Shown here piece by piece: positions 37,701 through 45,479 of a DNA stretch of 64,000 nucleotides. The stretch is from contig JBJXHG010000094.1 of assembly GCA_046160865.1 (NCBI GenBank), positions 1 to 64,000 on the forward strand. Reading direction: 5' to 3'. The DNA is from JBJXHG01 sp046160865. GTDB taxonomy: Bacteria; Planctomycetota; UBA1135; GCA-002686595. Each line of letters opens with the position of its first letter. The first letter of the stretch is position 1. The notes beneath the pieces were generated by a model. The model made no database searches. It saw only the letters and a list, made by a program, of their open reading frames with translations, and was not told the origin of the DNA. The translations under genes were made by a program, and so were the position numbers.

Positions 37701-38204
37701 GACGCGCGTCGCGAGGAAGTCCTTGTCGTTGCCGGTGTGGCGCAGCAGGAACAGGCCGACGGACTCGACGAGCGCTGGATTCGTGAGCAGGTTGAACGCG
37801 AAGTACGCGCCCATGCCGCAGCCCGCGAACACGCCGATCGCGCCGTCGAACGATTCCGGCGGATGTCCGGCGTCCTCGATGGCCTCCCACGCGCATTCGA
37901 GGAAGTGACGGTGCTGCGGATCGAGGATCGCCGCTTCCTTCGGGCTGAAGCCGAAGAACTCCGCGTCGAAGTGCTCCATGTCCGGCAGCACGAGCCCGGA
38001 GCGCACGTAGTTCGGCATGCGCAACACGCTCTCGGGCACGCCGCGCTCGATGAGTTCGTCCTTGGTGAAGGCCTGCACGGCTTCGACGCCGTCGCGCAGG
38101 TTCTTCCAGTACTCGCGCACGTTGCGGGCGGCGGGAAAGTGTCCCGCCATGCCCACGATCGCGATGTCGGTGTCGGAGATGCTCTGGGGATCCGCGTTCG
38201 TCAT
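31734..38204 (-). CDS. Type I polyketide synthase module, KS-AT-KR-DH-ACP-TE
   Basis: A 2156-residue synthase that extends the aminoacyl starter from the gene upstream. Order seen: KS (about 10-430; Cys185 in QTACSTS, His in CHGTGTPMGDP and IGHLDTAAG); AT (about 550-850; Ser634 in GHSMGE; specificity motif AAHS, so not clearly malonyl or methylmalonyl); structural plus catalytic KR (about 920-1390; GGLGGLG, Tyr1334 in DYVAANAF); DH (about 1400-1680; His1423 in DEHRTRAGH, LHPALVD); ACP (Ser1816 in LGGHSL); TE (Ser1961 in GFSGGG, His in GDHDSM). All active sites look intact. The DH after the KR is the reverse of the common order. One extension, reduction, dehydration and release are predicted. 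Confidence 0.95.
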   Translation of the reverse strand: MTNADPQSISDTDIAIVGMAGHFPAARNVREYWKNLRDGVEAVQAFTKDELIERGVPESVLRMPNYVRSGLVLPDMEHFDAEFFGFSPKEAAILDPQHRHFLECAWEAIEDAGHPPESFDGAIGVFAGCGMGAYFAFNLLTNPALVESVGLFLLRHTGNDKDFLATRVSYNFDLKGPSVNVQTACSTSLVAVHMACQNLLSGECDMALAGGVTIELPHRRGYLFHEGEILSPDGHCRAFDHRSQGTIFGSGVGVVVLRRLADALADNDHVYAVIRGSAINNDGAGKVGYLAPSVGGQAAAIAEALSVANVGADTIQYVECHGTGTPMGDPIEISALTQAFRESTDKQGYCGVGSVKTSIGHLDTAAGVASLIKVALALEHAQIPPTLNYEAPNPNIDFAATPFYVNASLTDWKRSNAVPRRAGINSLGVGGTNAHVIVEEAPTTEPSPSARPYQLITLSAKNRAALDQQSKNLAQHLRTHASQPLADVAFTLAKGRRAFAERRVLAASSHEEAAALLEALDTRRVFTHSAPSTKTSVAFLLPGGGAQHPRMGRDLYDSEPVYRDHIDRGLAELRTRFGKDLRPLLFARDEDLARVALELERPSLQLPAIFLVEYSLAKLWMSWGVTPSAMLGHSMGENTAACLAGVLSFGDCLGLVSLRGDLFERVPAGGMLSVALTEAELRTHLGEGLDLAAVNAPGLCVASGDTRALDALAQKLSSLEIETRRIPIAIAAHSRLLDPILGEFRAYLKQIVLKPPQIPFVSNHTGTWITPAQATDPEYWVAHLRNTIRFEGGVKTLLTDSSRVLLEVGPGKVLSSLARQHPDVRPSTCVLSSLRHVDESVSDVAFFTAVLGRLWASGVAVDIDRLWNDERRVRVSLPTYAFQKRHYWIEPGKPALAAPEATGPVKLESFDEWFSQPVWNERALDRASETTAKQTWLVFLDDAQIGTALVARLKQRGHDVVTVRESDSYFRASRTEYFLSPEHGREGYDALVRDLVANGTVPAAVAHLWMVTESESFRPGSSFFHRNQERGFYSLFFLAQALCDEGVQGPLSIHVVANGTQSVAGEALPYPDKATLFGPCRVIPRELTGVTTTAIDVSLPGQGAGHGTGSERKLPKKLVNALADLLARECEHPAANRTVAYRNGKRYEQTLARLAPPSTDATPHLRDGGVYLITGGLGGLGLVTAEFLARTHKAKLVLVGRSALPDRREWDAWLARTTFANTTTHRIQKIRALEAHGAEVLVAAADITDIVALRGVIDDAQRRFGRIEGVFHTAGVLSDGLIPTKTQTDIEEVFTPKVHGTLVLDALLAEAPPDFCVLFSSTSAWIAPAGQVDYVAANAFLDAYATSRRESGMHTIAVNWGVWNEVGMASEAAARRTPASADTPPRTSPVDHPLYESRVDDRRAHLVLSARYRPDTHWILDEHRTRAGHAVIPGSGYFELIRAALAQCEHPLRPFEIRDLYFFRALAVGDSETKRLRSRLTRTEEGYAFDLQTQFEDAGKVLGWLTHAQARVLLSPLAKPEPLDLAAIDVRCNLQRMSDPVHGLRTKQEDHLRFGPRWRVVRTACYGAAEAIAELALPDAYHADVQSFALHPALVDLATGFAMNLIEGYSGSSALWVPVSYKSARVYGQLPARIVSWVRNHAENKVGGEFATFDVTITDPAGNVLVDIEEFAIKRLAAEVDFGKESKPSTKELELDAQHALSRALSPAELAFQHNLEQGILPADGERALTRVLASSSSQVFVSSLDIAALAEQASGLVVEAKREEDGAKFDRPALSSEYLAPRDDIERTLVSFFEELLGVKNVGVKDSFFDLGGHSLVAVRLFSKIKKAYQVEYPISVLFEAPTVEGCAALLKESIGPGDLAVAEQASAPKPRYTHLVKMHAGEGAQKTPFFLVAGMFGNVLNLRHLAQLVGAERPFYGLQARGLYGDHKPHETFEEMARAYLDEIVTVQPHGPYLLGGFSGGGITAFEMARQLRARGEDVPMLLMLDTPLPRSEGLTSRDKALIHWQRLRRHGHNYIFDWALGRFRWELGKIKRKLADEPETVNPAEFRSEQIEAAFRRALTIYPMHHHPGVITLFRPKLDEQHVLGPGRVANKGRELVFHDNGWGAWCQFADVHEVPGDHDSMVLEPNVRVLAAKLRACLQDVEDRRVATRLAS

Positions 38205-38217
38205 GGGGAGTCGGTGA

Positions 38218-41200
38218 TCAGGAAGGGGAGCCCTTGCGCTTGCGCCGCGACGCGAGCGACTCGCGCCGCGCCTTGCCGCGGTCCGCGCTCTTCTGCAGTT
38301 CCTCGGACGAGCCGTCGGAGGACAGGTGATCCGTCAGCGAGCGAATGGTCGGGAAGCGGTAGAGATCGGTGAGCGACACCGCCTGCTGCACCATCTTCGC
38401 GAGCTTGCGGTGCAAGCGGACGACGAGCAGCGAGTGTCCGCCGATGTCGAAGAAGTTGTCCTCGACGCCGATCTTCGATTGCCCGAGCGTCTCCTGCCAC
38501 AGCTCGAGCAACAGCGTCTCGAGACCGTTCTCGGGTGCGACGTAGCTCGCAGCACGGTTCTCCTCGAGCGCCTCCGGCGGCGGCAGCGCCTTGCGATCGA
38601 CCTTGCCGTTCGGCGTGAGCGGCATCCGATCGAGGAACGCGAAGTGCGCCGGCACCATGTACTCGGGCAGCTTCGCGCGCAGCTGCTCGCGCAGGTCCGC
38701 GATCTCGGGCCGCTGCGTGTCGGCGACGACGTACGCGACGAGGCGTGCGTCGCCGGGTGTGTCTTCGCGCGCGAGGACGATCGCCTCGCGTACGTTGCGT
38801 GCGAGCGAGAGCTGCGCCTCGATCTCGCCGAGCTCGATGCGGTAGCCGCGGATCTTCACCTGGAAGTCGGTGCGGCCGAGGAACTCGACCGTGCCGTCGC
38901 GCCGCCAGCGCACGAGGTCACCGGTCTTGTACATGCGCGCGTTGCCCGCGTGCGCACCGGCGCGGAACGGATCGGCGACGAAGCGCTCGGCGGTCAGCTC
39001 CGCGCGGTTGAAGTAGCCGCGCACGACGCCGTCGCCGCCGATGTAGAGCTCGCCGGGAACGCCGATCGGCACCGGCCGGAGCTCTTTGTCGAGCACATAA
39101 AACTGCGTGTTCGCGATCGGCGTGCCGATCGGAATCGACGTCGGCGACCGATCGACTGGGTGCGTCGACGACCAGATCGTGGTCTCGGTCGGACCGTACA
39201 TGTTGGTGACGGTCGCCGACGTGAGCACGCGGCCCATCTCCTGCGCCAGCGCGATCGGAAACGCCTCGCCGCCGATCATGACGTGCTTCAGCGTGCGCAG
39301 CGACGCGTGATTCTGCTCGTCGGTGAGCAGCATGCGCATCATGGACGGCGTGCACTGCAGGTGCGTCACGCGGTGGCGGGCGATCTGTGCGCGCACCGAG
39401 TAGTCGCCGCTCGCTCCGGCGGCCGGAATGCTCGCCTCGGCGCGCACGCGGTCGAGGTCGTTCAGCATCGGCAGCACGAGGTCGGTCGGCACGCCGAAGT
39501 CGATCAGGCAAGCAATCTCGTCGACGCCGATCGCGCTGAGCGAGTCGACCATCGCGATGCACGTCTCCTGCGTGCCGAACAAGCCGCTCGTCTCGTAATA
39601 GCGCTCGAACGCGTGCTCGAGCAGCGCGTCGTGCTCTTCCGGCGTGAGCTGTGAGAACTCGTCGCCCGCGGCGTCCGCTGCGACGTTCTTCGGCTTCTGG
39701 AACGCGGGGAAGGCCCACGCGTACTGCTTCAGCAGGCTGAGCGAAGTGCCCAAGTAGTTCTTGAGCGGCTGGCGCACGATGTCGCGCACTTGCTCGTCGC
39801 TGTCGCCGACATACGTGTGCAGCATCAGCGACACGACGCCCGCGTCGGGATCGAAGCCCGCTTCTGCGCGCGCCTTGCGGTACAGGGCGATCTTCGGCGC
39901 GAGTTGCTCGATCGACTGGCCGAGCAGGTGCGTGAGCACGTTGGCGCCGATGCGACCCGCCTGCTCGTACGTCTCGGGATTGCCGGCGGTCGTGACCCAG
40001 ATCGGCAGCTCTTTCTGCACCGGCCGCGGCAGAGTGCGCACGGCGACGGTCGTTCCGGTCGCGCCCGGGAACTCGACCGTGTCTCCACGCCAGAGCTTCT
40101 GCACGGTCTCCGTGCTCTCGAACATGACGCGCTTCGCTTCCGCGTAGTTCTGCGGCATCAAGAGGAAGTCGTTCGGCTGCCAGCCCGACGCGATCGAGAT
40201 CGCGGCGCGGCCGTTCGACAGGTTGTCGACGATCGACCACGCCTCGGCGATGCGCACCGGATGGTGCAGCGGCACGACGATGCTGCCGGCGCGGATCTGC
40301 ACGTTCTTCGTGATCGCGGCCACGGCCGCGCCGGTCACAGCCGGGTTCGGATACAGGCCCCCGAACGCGTGGAAGTGGCGCTCCGGCGTCCACACGGCGA
40401 CGAAGCCGTGCGCGTCGGCGAACCGCGCACCTTCGAGCAGCAAGCGGTACTTGTCGTTCGACGACTCGTCGGCGTCGCTCGAGAAGTAGAACAGGCTGAA
40501 GTCCATCGGCTTCTTGCGCGCGCTCGCCGTCGGCGCGTCGCCGGACCTCTCGCGATCCCTGTAGAGCACGACTTGGAAGCCGCGCGCGAGCGTCCACAGG
40601 AGCTCGAGCACCGAGATGTCGAACGACAGGCTCGTCACCGCGAGCCACGTGCCCGGCGTCGGGTGCGGAATGCGCGCGTCGATGCCGGTGAAGAAGTTGA
40701 CGACGTTGCGGTGCTCGACCATCACGCCCTTCGGCTTGCCAGTCGAGCCCGACGTGTAGATCACGTACGCGAGGTTCTCCGGCTGCGCCGCAGGTGCGAG
40801 GTTCACGCGCGCACCGTTCGCGATCACGCTCCAATCCGAGTCGATGCGCACGACCTTCGCCGGGGTACCGGCCAGATTCGGTGCGAGCGACTCCTGCGTG
40901 ACGAGCAGTGCTGCGCGGCTGTCCTCGAGCATGTACGCGACGCGGTCCTTCGGGAACGCGGGATCGAGCGGGACGTACGCGCCGCCGGCCTTGTGGACGC
41001 CGACGATCGCGACGACGAGATCGAGCGAGCGCTCGAGATACACGCCGACCAGGCTGTCGGGCCGCACGCCGAGACCGCGCAAGTGGGCCGCGAGCTGATT
41101 CGCACGCTCGTTGAGCTCGCGGTACGACAGCGAGCCGTCCTCGCAGACGACCGCCGGCGCATCCGGCGACTTGCGTGCGCGCTCCTCGATCAATTGGTGC

Positions 41201-42921
41201 ACGCACACTTCGCGCGGAAAGTGTTCGTCGGTTCGATTCCAGCCGCGGATCACGAGCTCGCGCTCTTCCGGCGCGAGCAGCTCGAGCTCCGCGATCGGGC
41301 GCGCGGGATTGCGCGTCAGCTCCTGGAGGAACGACTCGATCTGCCGGCGTAGCGCGGCCGCGTCATCCGGCGCGAGTCGGCCCTGGTCGTAGGCGATCCA
41401 CGCACCGTTGCCATCCGTCGACGCGATCCACGTGAGCACGCGTCCGCTCGGCGGACGGAAGCTCGCGGCGGAGGGTTGCACGGCGACGCCGACCGGCAGT
41501 AGCGCGGGGCCGATCGAGTCCGCGCGCAGCGCGAGCTCGGGGTGACGGCCGACGAGGTCGCGCATCCACGTCTTGTGCTTGCGCAGACGCTCGCGCTCGC
41601 TCTCGAACGACGCGCGTGCGCCTTCGAAGCTCGCGCCTGCATCGAAATCGACCGCGAGCGGAACCTCCGGCGACGCCCACGCCGTGAAGCCGTCGATCTC
41701 GGCGCGCAGATCCTCGTCCGTGTACGCGAGATGGAACGTGTACGTCCCGGCGAGGCGCGCGACGTACGCCGCGAACGCCGCGATCAGCGCGTCGCGTCGC
41801 GCGAGCGGGCCGGCGACGGACGCGAAGTCCGCGGGCACGGTGACCTTCTCGACGCGTGTCGTGCCGCTGCCTTCGAGCGCGGCGTACGGGATCTCGACCG
41901 GCGCGAGGCGCGCGAGACGCTTGCACCAGAACGCTTCGCCCTTGGCCAGCGCGGCGTGCAAGCTCGTGAGCCGCTCCGAACGCTCGGCGGTCAGCACGTC
42001 GAGTTGCGCACCCGCGGCGAGCTTCCAACGCTGCGTGACATCGGCGAGCGCGAGTGGACGACCGCAGAGCTTCGAGAGCGCCGTGATCGCGAGCTCGCCC
42101 TCGCCCGTGGCAACCACGATCTCGCGCTCGTTCACGACGATCACGCTGCCGGGTGTCGCCGTCGACGCGCCCTCCGAGCGCGGCCGCGCCTGCGCCCGCA
42201 GCACCGCGGCGACGTCGCCGCGGTACGCGATCGTCGGGAAGCCGAGCGGGTTCGCATAGCGGGCGCCGAAGTCGAGCGCGCGCACGAGCGCTTCGAGCTC
42301 GGTGGCCGGACGCGCCCAGTCGAGCACCGACGCCTGGCGCGGCCGATCGTGGCGGCCGAAGTAGTTGCGGCTGGACAGGTCCTGCGCGCGGCGTTGCACG
42401 CGGCCACCCGCGAGCGCGTCGGCGAGATCCGCGAACGAGCTCATCGCGACCTCGAAGTTGCGCGTGTTGAGCGTGAGCGACGTCTCGCCCGGCGCGACGT
42501 CGAACGTGCGCTGCTCGAGGATCTCGCCCAAGTCGGCACCGGCCGTCATCACGTGCCACGTGATGCCGTACGTGCGCTCTTGGTTCATGAGCGCCCACGC
42601 CGGTGCGTTCAGACCGGCGTAACGCGGCAGCGGACCGTCGTGGAAGTTGATCGCGAGCTTGCGCGGCAAGGCGAGCACTTCGGCCGAGATCAACGCGAGA
42701 TGCGTGATGCTGAACAAGTAGTCGAACGGCCGCGCCTCGAGCGCCGCCTTGTAGTCCGACTGCGCGTCGTAGATCGGGATCTCTTTCGAGGCGGCCCAGC
42801 TGCCGATCGCGTCGGCGGACGAGATCACGCCGAGGATCTTGTGGCCTTTGGCGAGCAGGATCTCGCCGCATTCCACGAGCAGAGTGTCCGCGCCAATGAG
42901 GAAACAGTCGAAGCGTTCCAT
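38218..42921 (-). CDS. NRPS starter module: formyltransferase, partial C, A interrupted by luciferase-like monooxygenase, PCP
   Basis: A 1567-residue synthetase beginning at ATG 42921 (MERFDCFLIG), 13 bp upstream of the PKS. The first 280 residues are a formyltransferase (Asn92, His94 in NFHDGPLPRYAG and Asp130), as in Fmt and LgrA-type F domains. About 290-510 is only the rear half of a condensation domain, without HHxxxDG. The adenylation domain starts near 540 (YTSGSTGKPKGV, SFDIS with Asp768). It is split by a MupA/Atu3671-type luciferase-like monooxygenase (about 806-1170; WTPERHFHAFGG, SIASGW), and resumes at AQIARHRVTHLQC, then MYGPTETT and the NGKVDRK end. PCP Ser1497 is in IGGHSL. 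It should load, hydroxylate and N-formylate one amino acid. Confidence 0.93.
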   Translation of the reverse strand: MERFDCFLIGADTLLVECGEILLAKGHKILGVISSADAIGSWAASKEIPIYDAQSDYKAALEARPFDYLFSITHLALISAEVLALPRKLAINFHDGPLPRYAGLNAPAWALMNQERTYGITWHVMTAGADLGEILEQRTFDVAPGETSLTLNTRNFEVAMSSFADLADALAGGRVQRRAQDLSSRNYFGRHDRPRQASVLDWARPATELEALVRALDFGARYANPLGFPTIAYRGDVAAVLRAQARPRSEGASTATPGSVIVVNEREIVVATGEGELAITALSKLCGRPLALADVTQRWKLAAGAQLDVLTAERSERLTSLHAALAKGEAFWCKRLARLAPVEIPYAALEGSGTTRVEKVTVPADFASVAGPLARRDALIAAFAAYVARLAGTYTFHLAYTDEDLRAEIDGFTAWASPEVPLAVDFDAGASFEGARASFESERERLRKHKTWMRDLVGRHPELALRADSIGPALLPVGVAVQPSAASFRPPSGRVLTWIASTDGNGAWIAYDQGRLAPDDAAALRRQIESFLQELTRNPARPIAELELLAPEERELVIRGWNRTDEHFPREVCVHQLIEERARKSPDAPAVVCEDGSLSYRELNERANQLAAHLRGLGVRPDSLVGVYLERSLDLVVAIVGVHKAGGAYVPLDPAFPKDRVAYMLEDSRAALLVTQESLAPNLAGTPAKVVRIDSDWSVIANGARVNLAPAAQPENLAYVIYTSGSTGKPKGVMVEHRNVVNFFTGIDARIPHPTPGTWLAVTSLSFDISVLELLWTLARGFQVVLYRDRERSGDAPTASARKKPMDFSLFYFSSDADESSNDKYRLLLEGARFADAHGFVAVWTPERHFHAFGGLYPNPAVTGAAVAAITKNVQIRAGSIVVPLHHPVRIAEAWSIVDNLSNGRAAISIASGWQPNDFLLMPQNYAEAKRVMFESTETVQKLWRGDTVEFPGATGTTVAVRTLPRPVQKELPIWVTTAGNPETYEQAGRIGANVLTHLLGQSIEQLAPKIALYRKARAEAGFDPDAGVVSLMLHTYVGDSDEQVRDIVRQPLKNYLGTSLSLLKQYAWAFPAFQKPKNVAADAAGDEFSQLTPEEHDALLEHAFERYYETSGLFGTQETCIAMVDSLSAIGVDEIACLIDFGVPTDLVLPMLNDLDRVRAEASIPAAGASGDYSVRAQIARHRVTHLQCTPSMMRMLLTDEQNHASLRTLKHVMIGGEAFPIALAQEMGRVLTSATVTNMYGPTETTIWSSTHPVDRSPTSIPIGTPIANTQFYVLDKELRPVPIGVPGELYIGGDGVVRGYFNRAELTAERFVADPFRAGAHAGNARMYKTGDLVRWRRDGTVEFLGRTDFQVKIRGYRIELGEIEAQLSLARNVREAIVLAREDTPGDARLVAYVVADTQRPEIADLREQLRAKLPEYMVPAHFAFLDRMPLTPNGKVDRKALPPPEALEENRAASYVAPENGLETLLLELWQETLGQSKIGVEDNFFDIGGHSLLVVRLHRKLAKMVQQAVSLTDLYRFPTIRSLTDHLSSDGSSEELQKSADRGKARRESLASRRKRKGSPS

Positions 42922-43163
42922 GTTGCCCACTTTGGTCAGGGGAGGGGACGTCCGGGCGCGCTCCAAAGCGCGCGGGACGGCCCTAACACATCGGTCGCGG
43001 CGCACTCGTTTCGTGATGGGGAGTCGCACCTCTGCGGCTGCGCGTCCGCCGCGATCACGGTGCGCGGAAACGATTTCGAGGCGCGCTCACGCCGCGCGCA
43101 CCCGCGTGTCGATCATCGTGCGATGCACACGGTTCCGCACGGTCGTGCCGCCCCGCGCAAGCT

Positions 43164-44705
43164 GTGCGACTCCCCTCGGCTCGTCGGAGGCTCTGCGTGA
43201 CTCTCGCGACGAAGCGCGCGCTGCGCACCGACTCGGAGTCGCGCTCCGAGCGCTCGCCCGACGCCGAGCGCGCGGCGGTGAACGCGCGCGCCGGGCGGAG
43301 CGCGGTGTGGACGCTGGCTGGATTCGGCGGCGGCCAAGTGCTGCGCCTCGGCGGCAACCTCCTGCTGACGCGACTCTTGTTCGCGGAAGCGTTCGGAGTG
43401 ATGGCGCTGGTCACCGTGTTCATGACGGGGCTCGCGCTGTTCTCCGACGTCGGGATCGGACCGAGCATCATCCAGAGTCGGCGCGGCGACGATCGCCGCT
43501 TCCTGAACACCGCCTGGACGGTGCAGGTCGCGCGCGGGGCCGTGCTGTGGATCGCGTCGTGCGCGCTGGCCGTGCCGTTCGCGTCGTTCTACGGCGAGCC
43601 GAGTCTCGCGTGGATCCTGCCGGTGTCGGGGCTGACCGCGCTGCTCGCGGGCTTCAACTCCACCAAGCTGTTCACGATGAACCGCAACCTCGACATGAAG
43701 CGGGTCATCGTCGTCGATCTCGCGTCGCAGGTCGCGGGACTCGTCGTGATGGTCGGCTGGGGGCTCGCGTACCCGTCGATCTGGTGCCTGGTCGCGGGCG
43801 GGCTCGTGACGAGCGCGGGGAAGATGGCGCTCTCGCACGTGTTGCTGACCGGTGAGAGCAATCGCTTCGCGTGGGACCAGGACGCGGCGCGCTCGCTGTT
43901 CGCGTTCGGCCGCTGGATCTTCCTGTCGACGTTGCTCACGTTCCTCGTGATGCAGTCCGACCGGCTGATCTTCGGGAAGATGATCCCGATGAGCCTGCTC
44001 GGCGTGTACAGCATCGCGCTGATGTTCGCGACGCTGCCGTCGATCGTCGCCGGCTACCTCGGCAACCAGATCGTGTTCCCGCTCTACAGCCGCATTCACA
44101 ACGCCGGGGAGTCGCTCGCGCCCGTCTACACGCGCTCGCGCTGGCTCGCGATGATCACCGGCGGCTTCTTGCTCTCGAACTTGATCACGGCGGGTCCGGC
44201 GATGATCCGCGTGCTCTACGACGCGCGCTACGAGGACGCCGGCTGGATCCTGCAGCTGCTCGCGTGCGCCGCGTGGTTCGGAGTGATGGACGCGACGAAC
44301 GTGCCGACGCTGCTCGCGCGCGGCAAGGCGGGCTGGATGGTGGCGGCGAACGCGACCAAGCTCGCCGCGATGGTGGGGCTGATTCCGCTCGGCTTCGCGC
44401 TCGGCGGGTTCCCCGGAGCCGTGATCGGCTTCGTCGCTGCGGAAGGGTTCCGCTACGGCGTGTCGGCGTGGGCCACGAACGCGAGCGGCTTGAAGGGCTG
44501 GACGCAGGATCTCGGCTTGTCGATGCTCCTCGTCGCGGCGTGCGTCACGGGTCATCTCGTCGCGGTGTTCAGTGCGGGGCACGAGCTGGCACCGTTCTGG
44601 ATCGCGGCCGCGACCGTGCTCGTGACGAGCGCGTTCTGGATCTCGCCGGCTCTGAGTCACGTGCGGCGGATGCGCGGCGAGCAGCGCTCGCTGCTCGGCA
44701 TCTGA
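43164..44705 (+). CDS. Oligosaccharide flippase (Wzx, MOP superfamily)
   Basis: A 513-residue membrane protein with about 12 to 14 helices of the polysaccharide-flippase/MurJ-like MOP superfamily. The region NARAGRSAVWTLAGFGGGQVLRLGGNLLLTRLLF is typical of the first helices, followed by FGVMALVTVF and a later FGRWIFLSTLLTFLVMQSDRLIFGK. It moves lipid-linked repeat units across the inner membrane for the Wzy polymerase (48901..50289). The start may be GTG 43164 or GTG 43197; the extra residues are basic and not conserved. It diverges from the NRPS gene. Confidence 0.9.
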   Translation: MRLPSARRRLCVTLATKRALRTDSESRSERSPDAERAAVNARAGRSAVWTLAGFGGGQVLRLGGNLLLTRLLFAEAFGVMALVTVFMTGLALFSDVGIGPSIIQSRRGDDRRFLNTAWTVQVARGAVLWIASCALAVPFASFYGEPSLAWILPVSGLTALLAGFNSTKLFTMNRNLDMKRVIVVDLASQVAGLVVMVGWGLAYPSIWCLVAGGLVTSAGKMALSHVLLTGESNRFAWDQDAARSLFAFGRWIFLSTLLTFLVMQSDRLIFGKMIPMSLLGVYSIALMFATLPSIVAGYLGNQIVFPLYSRIHNAGESLAPVYTRSRWLAMITGGFLLSNLITAGPAMIRVLYDARYEDAGWILQLLACAAWFGVMDATNVPTLLARGKAGWMVAANATKLAAMVGLIPLGFALGGFPGAVIGFVAAEGFRYGVSAWATNASGLKGWTQDLGLSMLLVAACVTGHLVAVFSAGHELAPFWIAAATVLVTSAFWISPALSHVRRMRGEQRSLLGI

Positions 44706-44840
44706 CGCTGCGCGTGCAACTTCTGCCGATCGCGACGCGGTCGATGCCGTCGAGAACGCGCGCCTGCGCGCGCTGGGGCGTGCGAGACGACGGCATGGAT
44801 TGTGCGCTCTGCGTTCACCGCGCGAGCGCCGCGCAAGAGC

Positions 44841-45344
44841 ATGTTCCCCTCCTCGAAACCCGGCCATGGCCGCCATCGCTGCTCGGACTGGCTCGTGTTC
44901 TCGCGCGATCTCGCGGCGGGAACGTCACCGGACAAGGAATGCCTGGAGTCGCTGCGACGGCGTGGTTTTCGTGCGGTCGTCAACCTGAACGCGGAAGGTG
45001 TCGCGGGTGCGCCGCTCTCGCCGAACGTCGAGGCGACGTGGGCACATGCTGAAGCGCTCGAGCACGCGCGCCTGGCGCTGTACGACTTCCCGAGCTCGCG
45101 CGACGTCGACGCATTCGTCGAGCTCTACGAACGCATGCCGAAGCCGCTCTACGTGCACTCGGTCGACGGAGCGAGCGCGCTCACGCTCGCTCGGATCGCG
45201 GTGTTCGTGTCTGGCGGTGAACTCGACGAGCGCGTCGAGCAGCTGCTCGCGCCGCGTCTCACCGAAGAGTGGCGGCGTTTCGCGGCGACGGAGATCGCGA
45301 CGCGGTCTGCGCGCCCACGTGTGCTCACGACGCGAAACGAATGA
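44841..45344 (+). CDS. Dual-specificity-phosphatase-like protein lacking the catalytic Cys
   Basis: A 167-residue cytoplasmic protein with the DSP/DUF442 fold order: SDWLVFSRDLAAG, SLRRRGFRAVVNLNAEG, a downstream strand YDFPSSRDVDAFVELY and the P-loop region. The P-loop reads VHSVDGAS (Ser107) where active members have HCxxGxxR, so Cys and Arg are both absent. It may have become a binding protein for phosphate groups or nucleotides, as other pseudophosphatases. The preferred start is ATG 44841 (MFPSSKPG). It lies 3' of the flippase gene. Confidence 0.72.
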   Translation: MFPSSKPGHGRHRCSDWLVFSRDLAAGTSPDKECLESLRRRGFRAVVNLNAEGVAGAPLSPNVEATWAHAEALEHARLALYDFPSSRDVDAFVELYERMPKPLYVHSVDGASALTLARIAVFVSGGELDERVEQLLAPRLTEEWRRFAATEIATRSARPRVLTTRNE

Positions 45345-45355
45345 GGCTCGAGGCA

Positions 45356-45416
45356 GCCGGCATTTCTCACCACGTCCTGCTGCGCCGTCGCGACAGACGT
45401 GTTGAGAAGTACCGGC
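45356..45416. repeat. Palindromic element (copy E) between convergent genes
   Basis: A 61-bp hairpin with arms GCCGGCATTTCTCACCACGT (45356-45375) and, opposite, GACGTGTTGAGAAGTACCGG (45396-45415). It sits in the 135-bp gap between two converging genes and so may act as a bidirectional terminator. Confidence 0.65.
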
Positions 45417-45479
45417 TACCCGCCGTGCGCGGGCCGCGCTAGCTCGCCGCCGCGTTGCGGCAAGCGCGTCGAAATGCGC

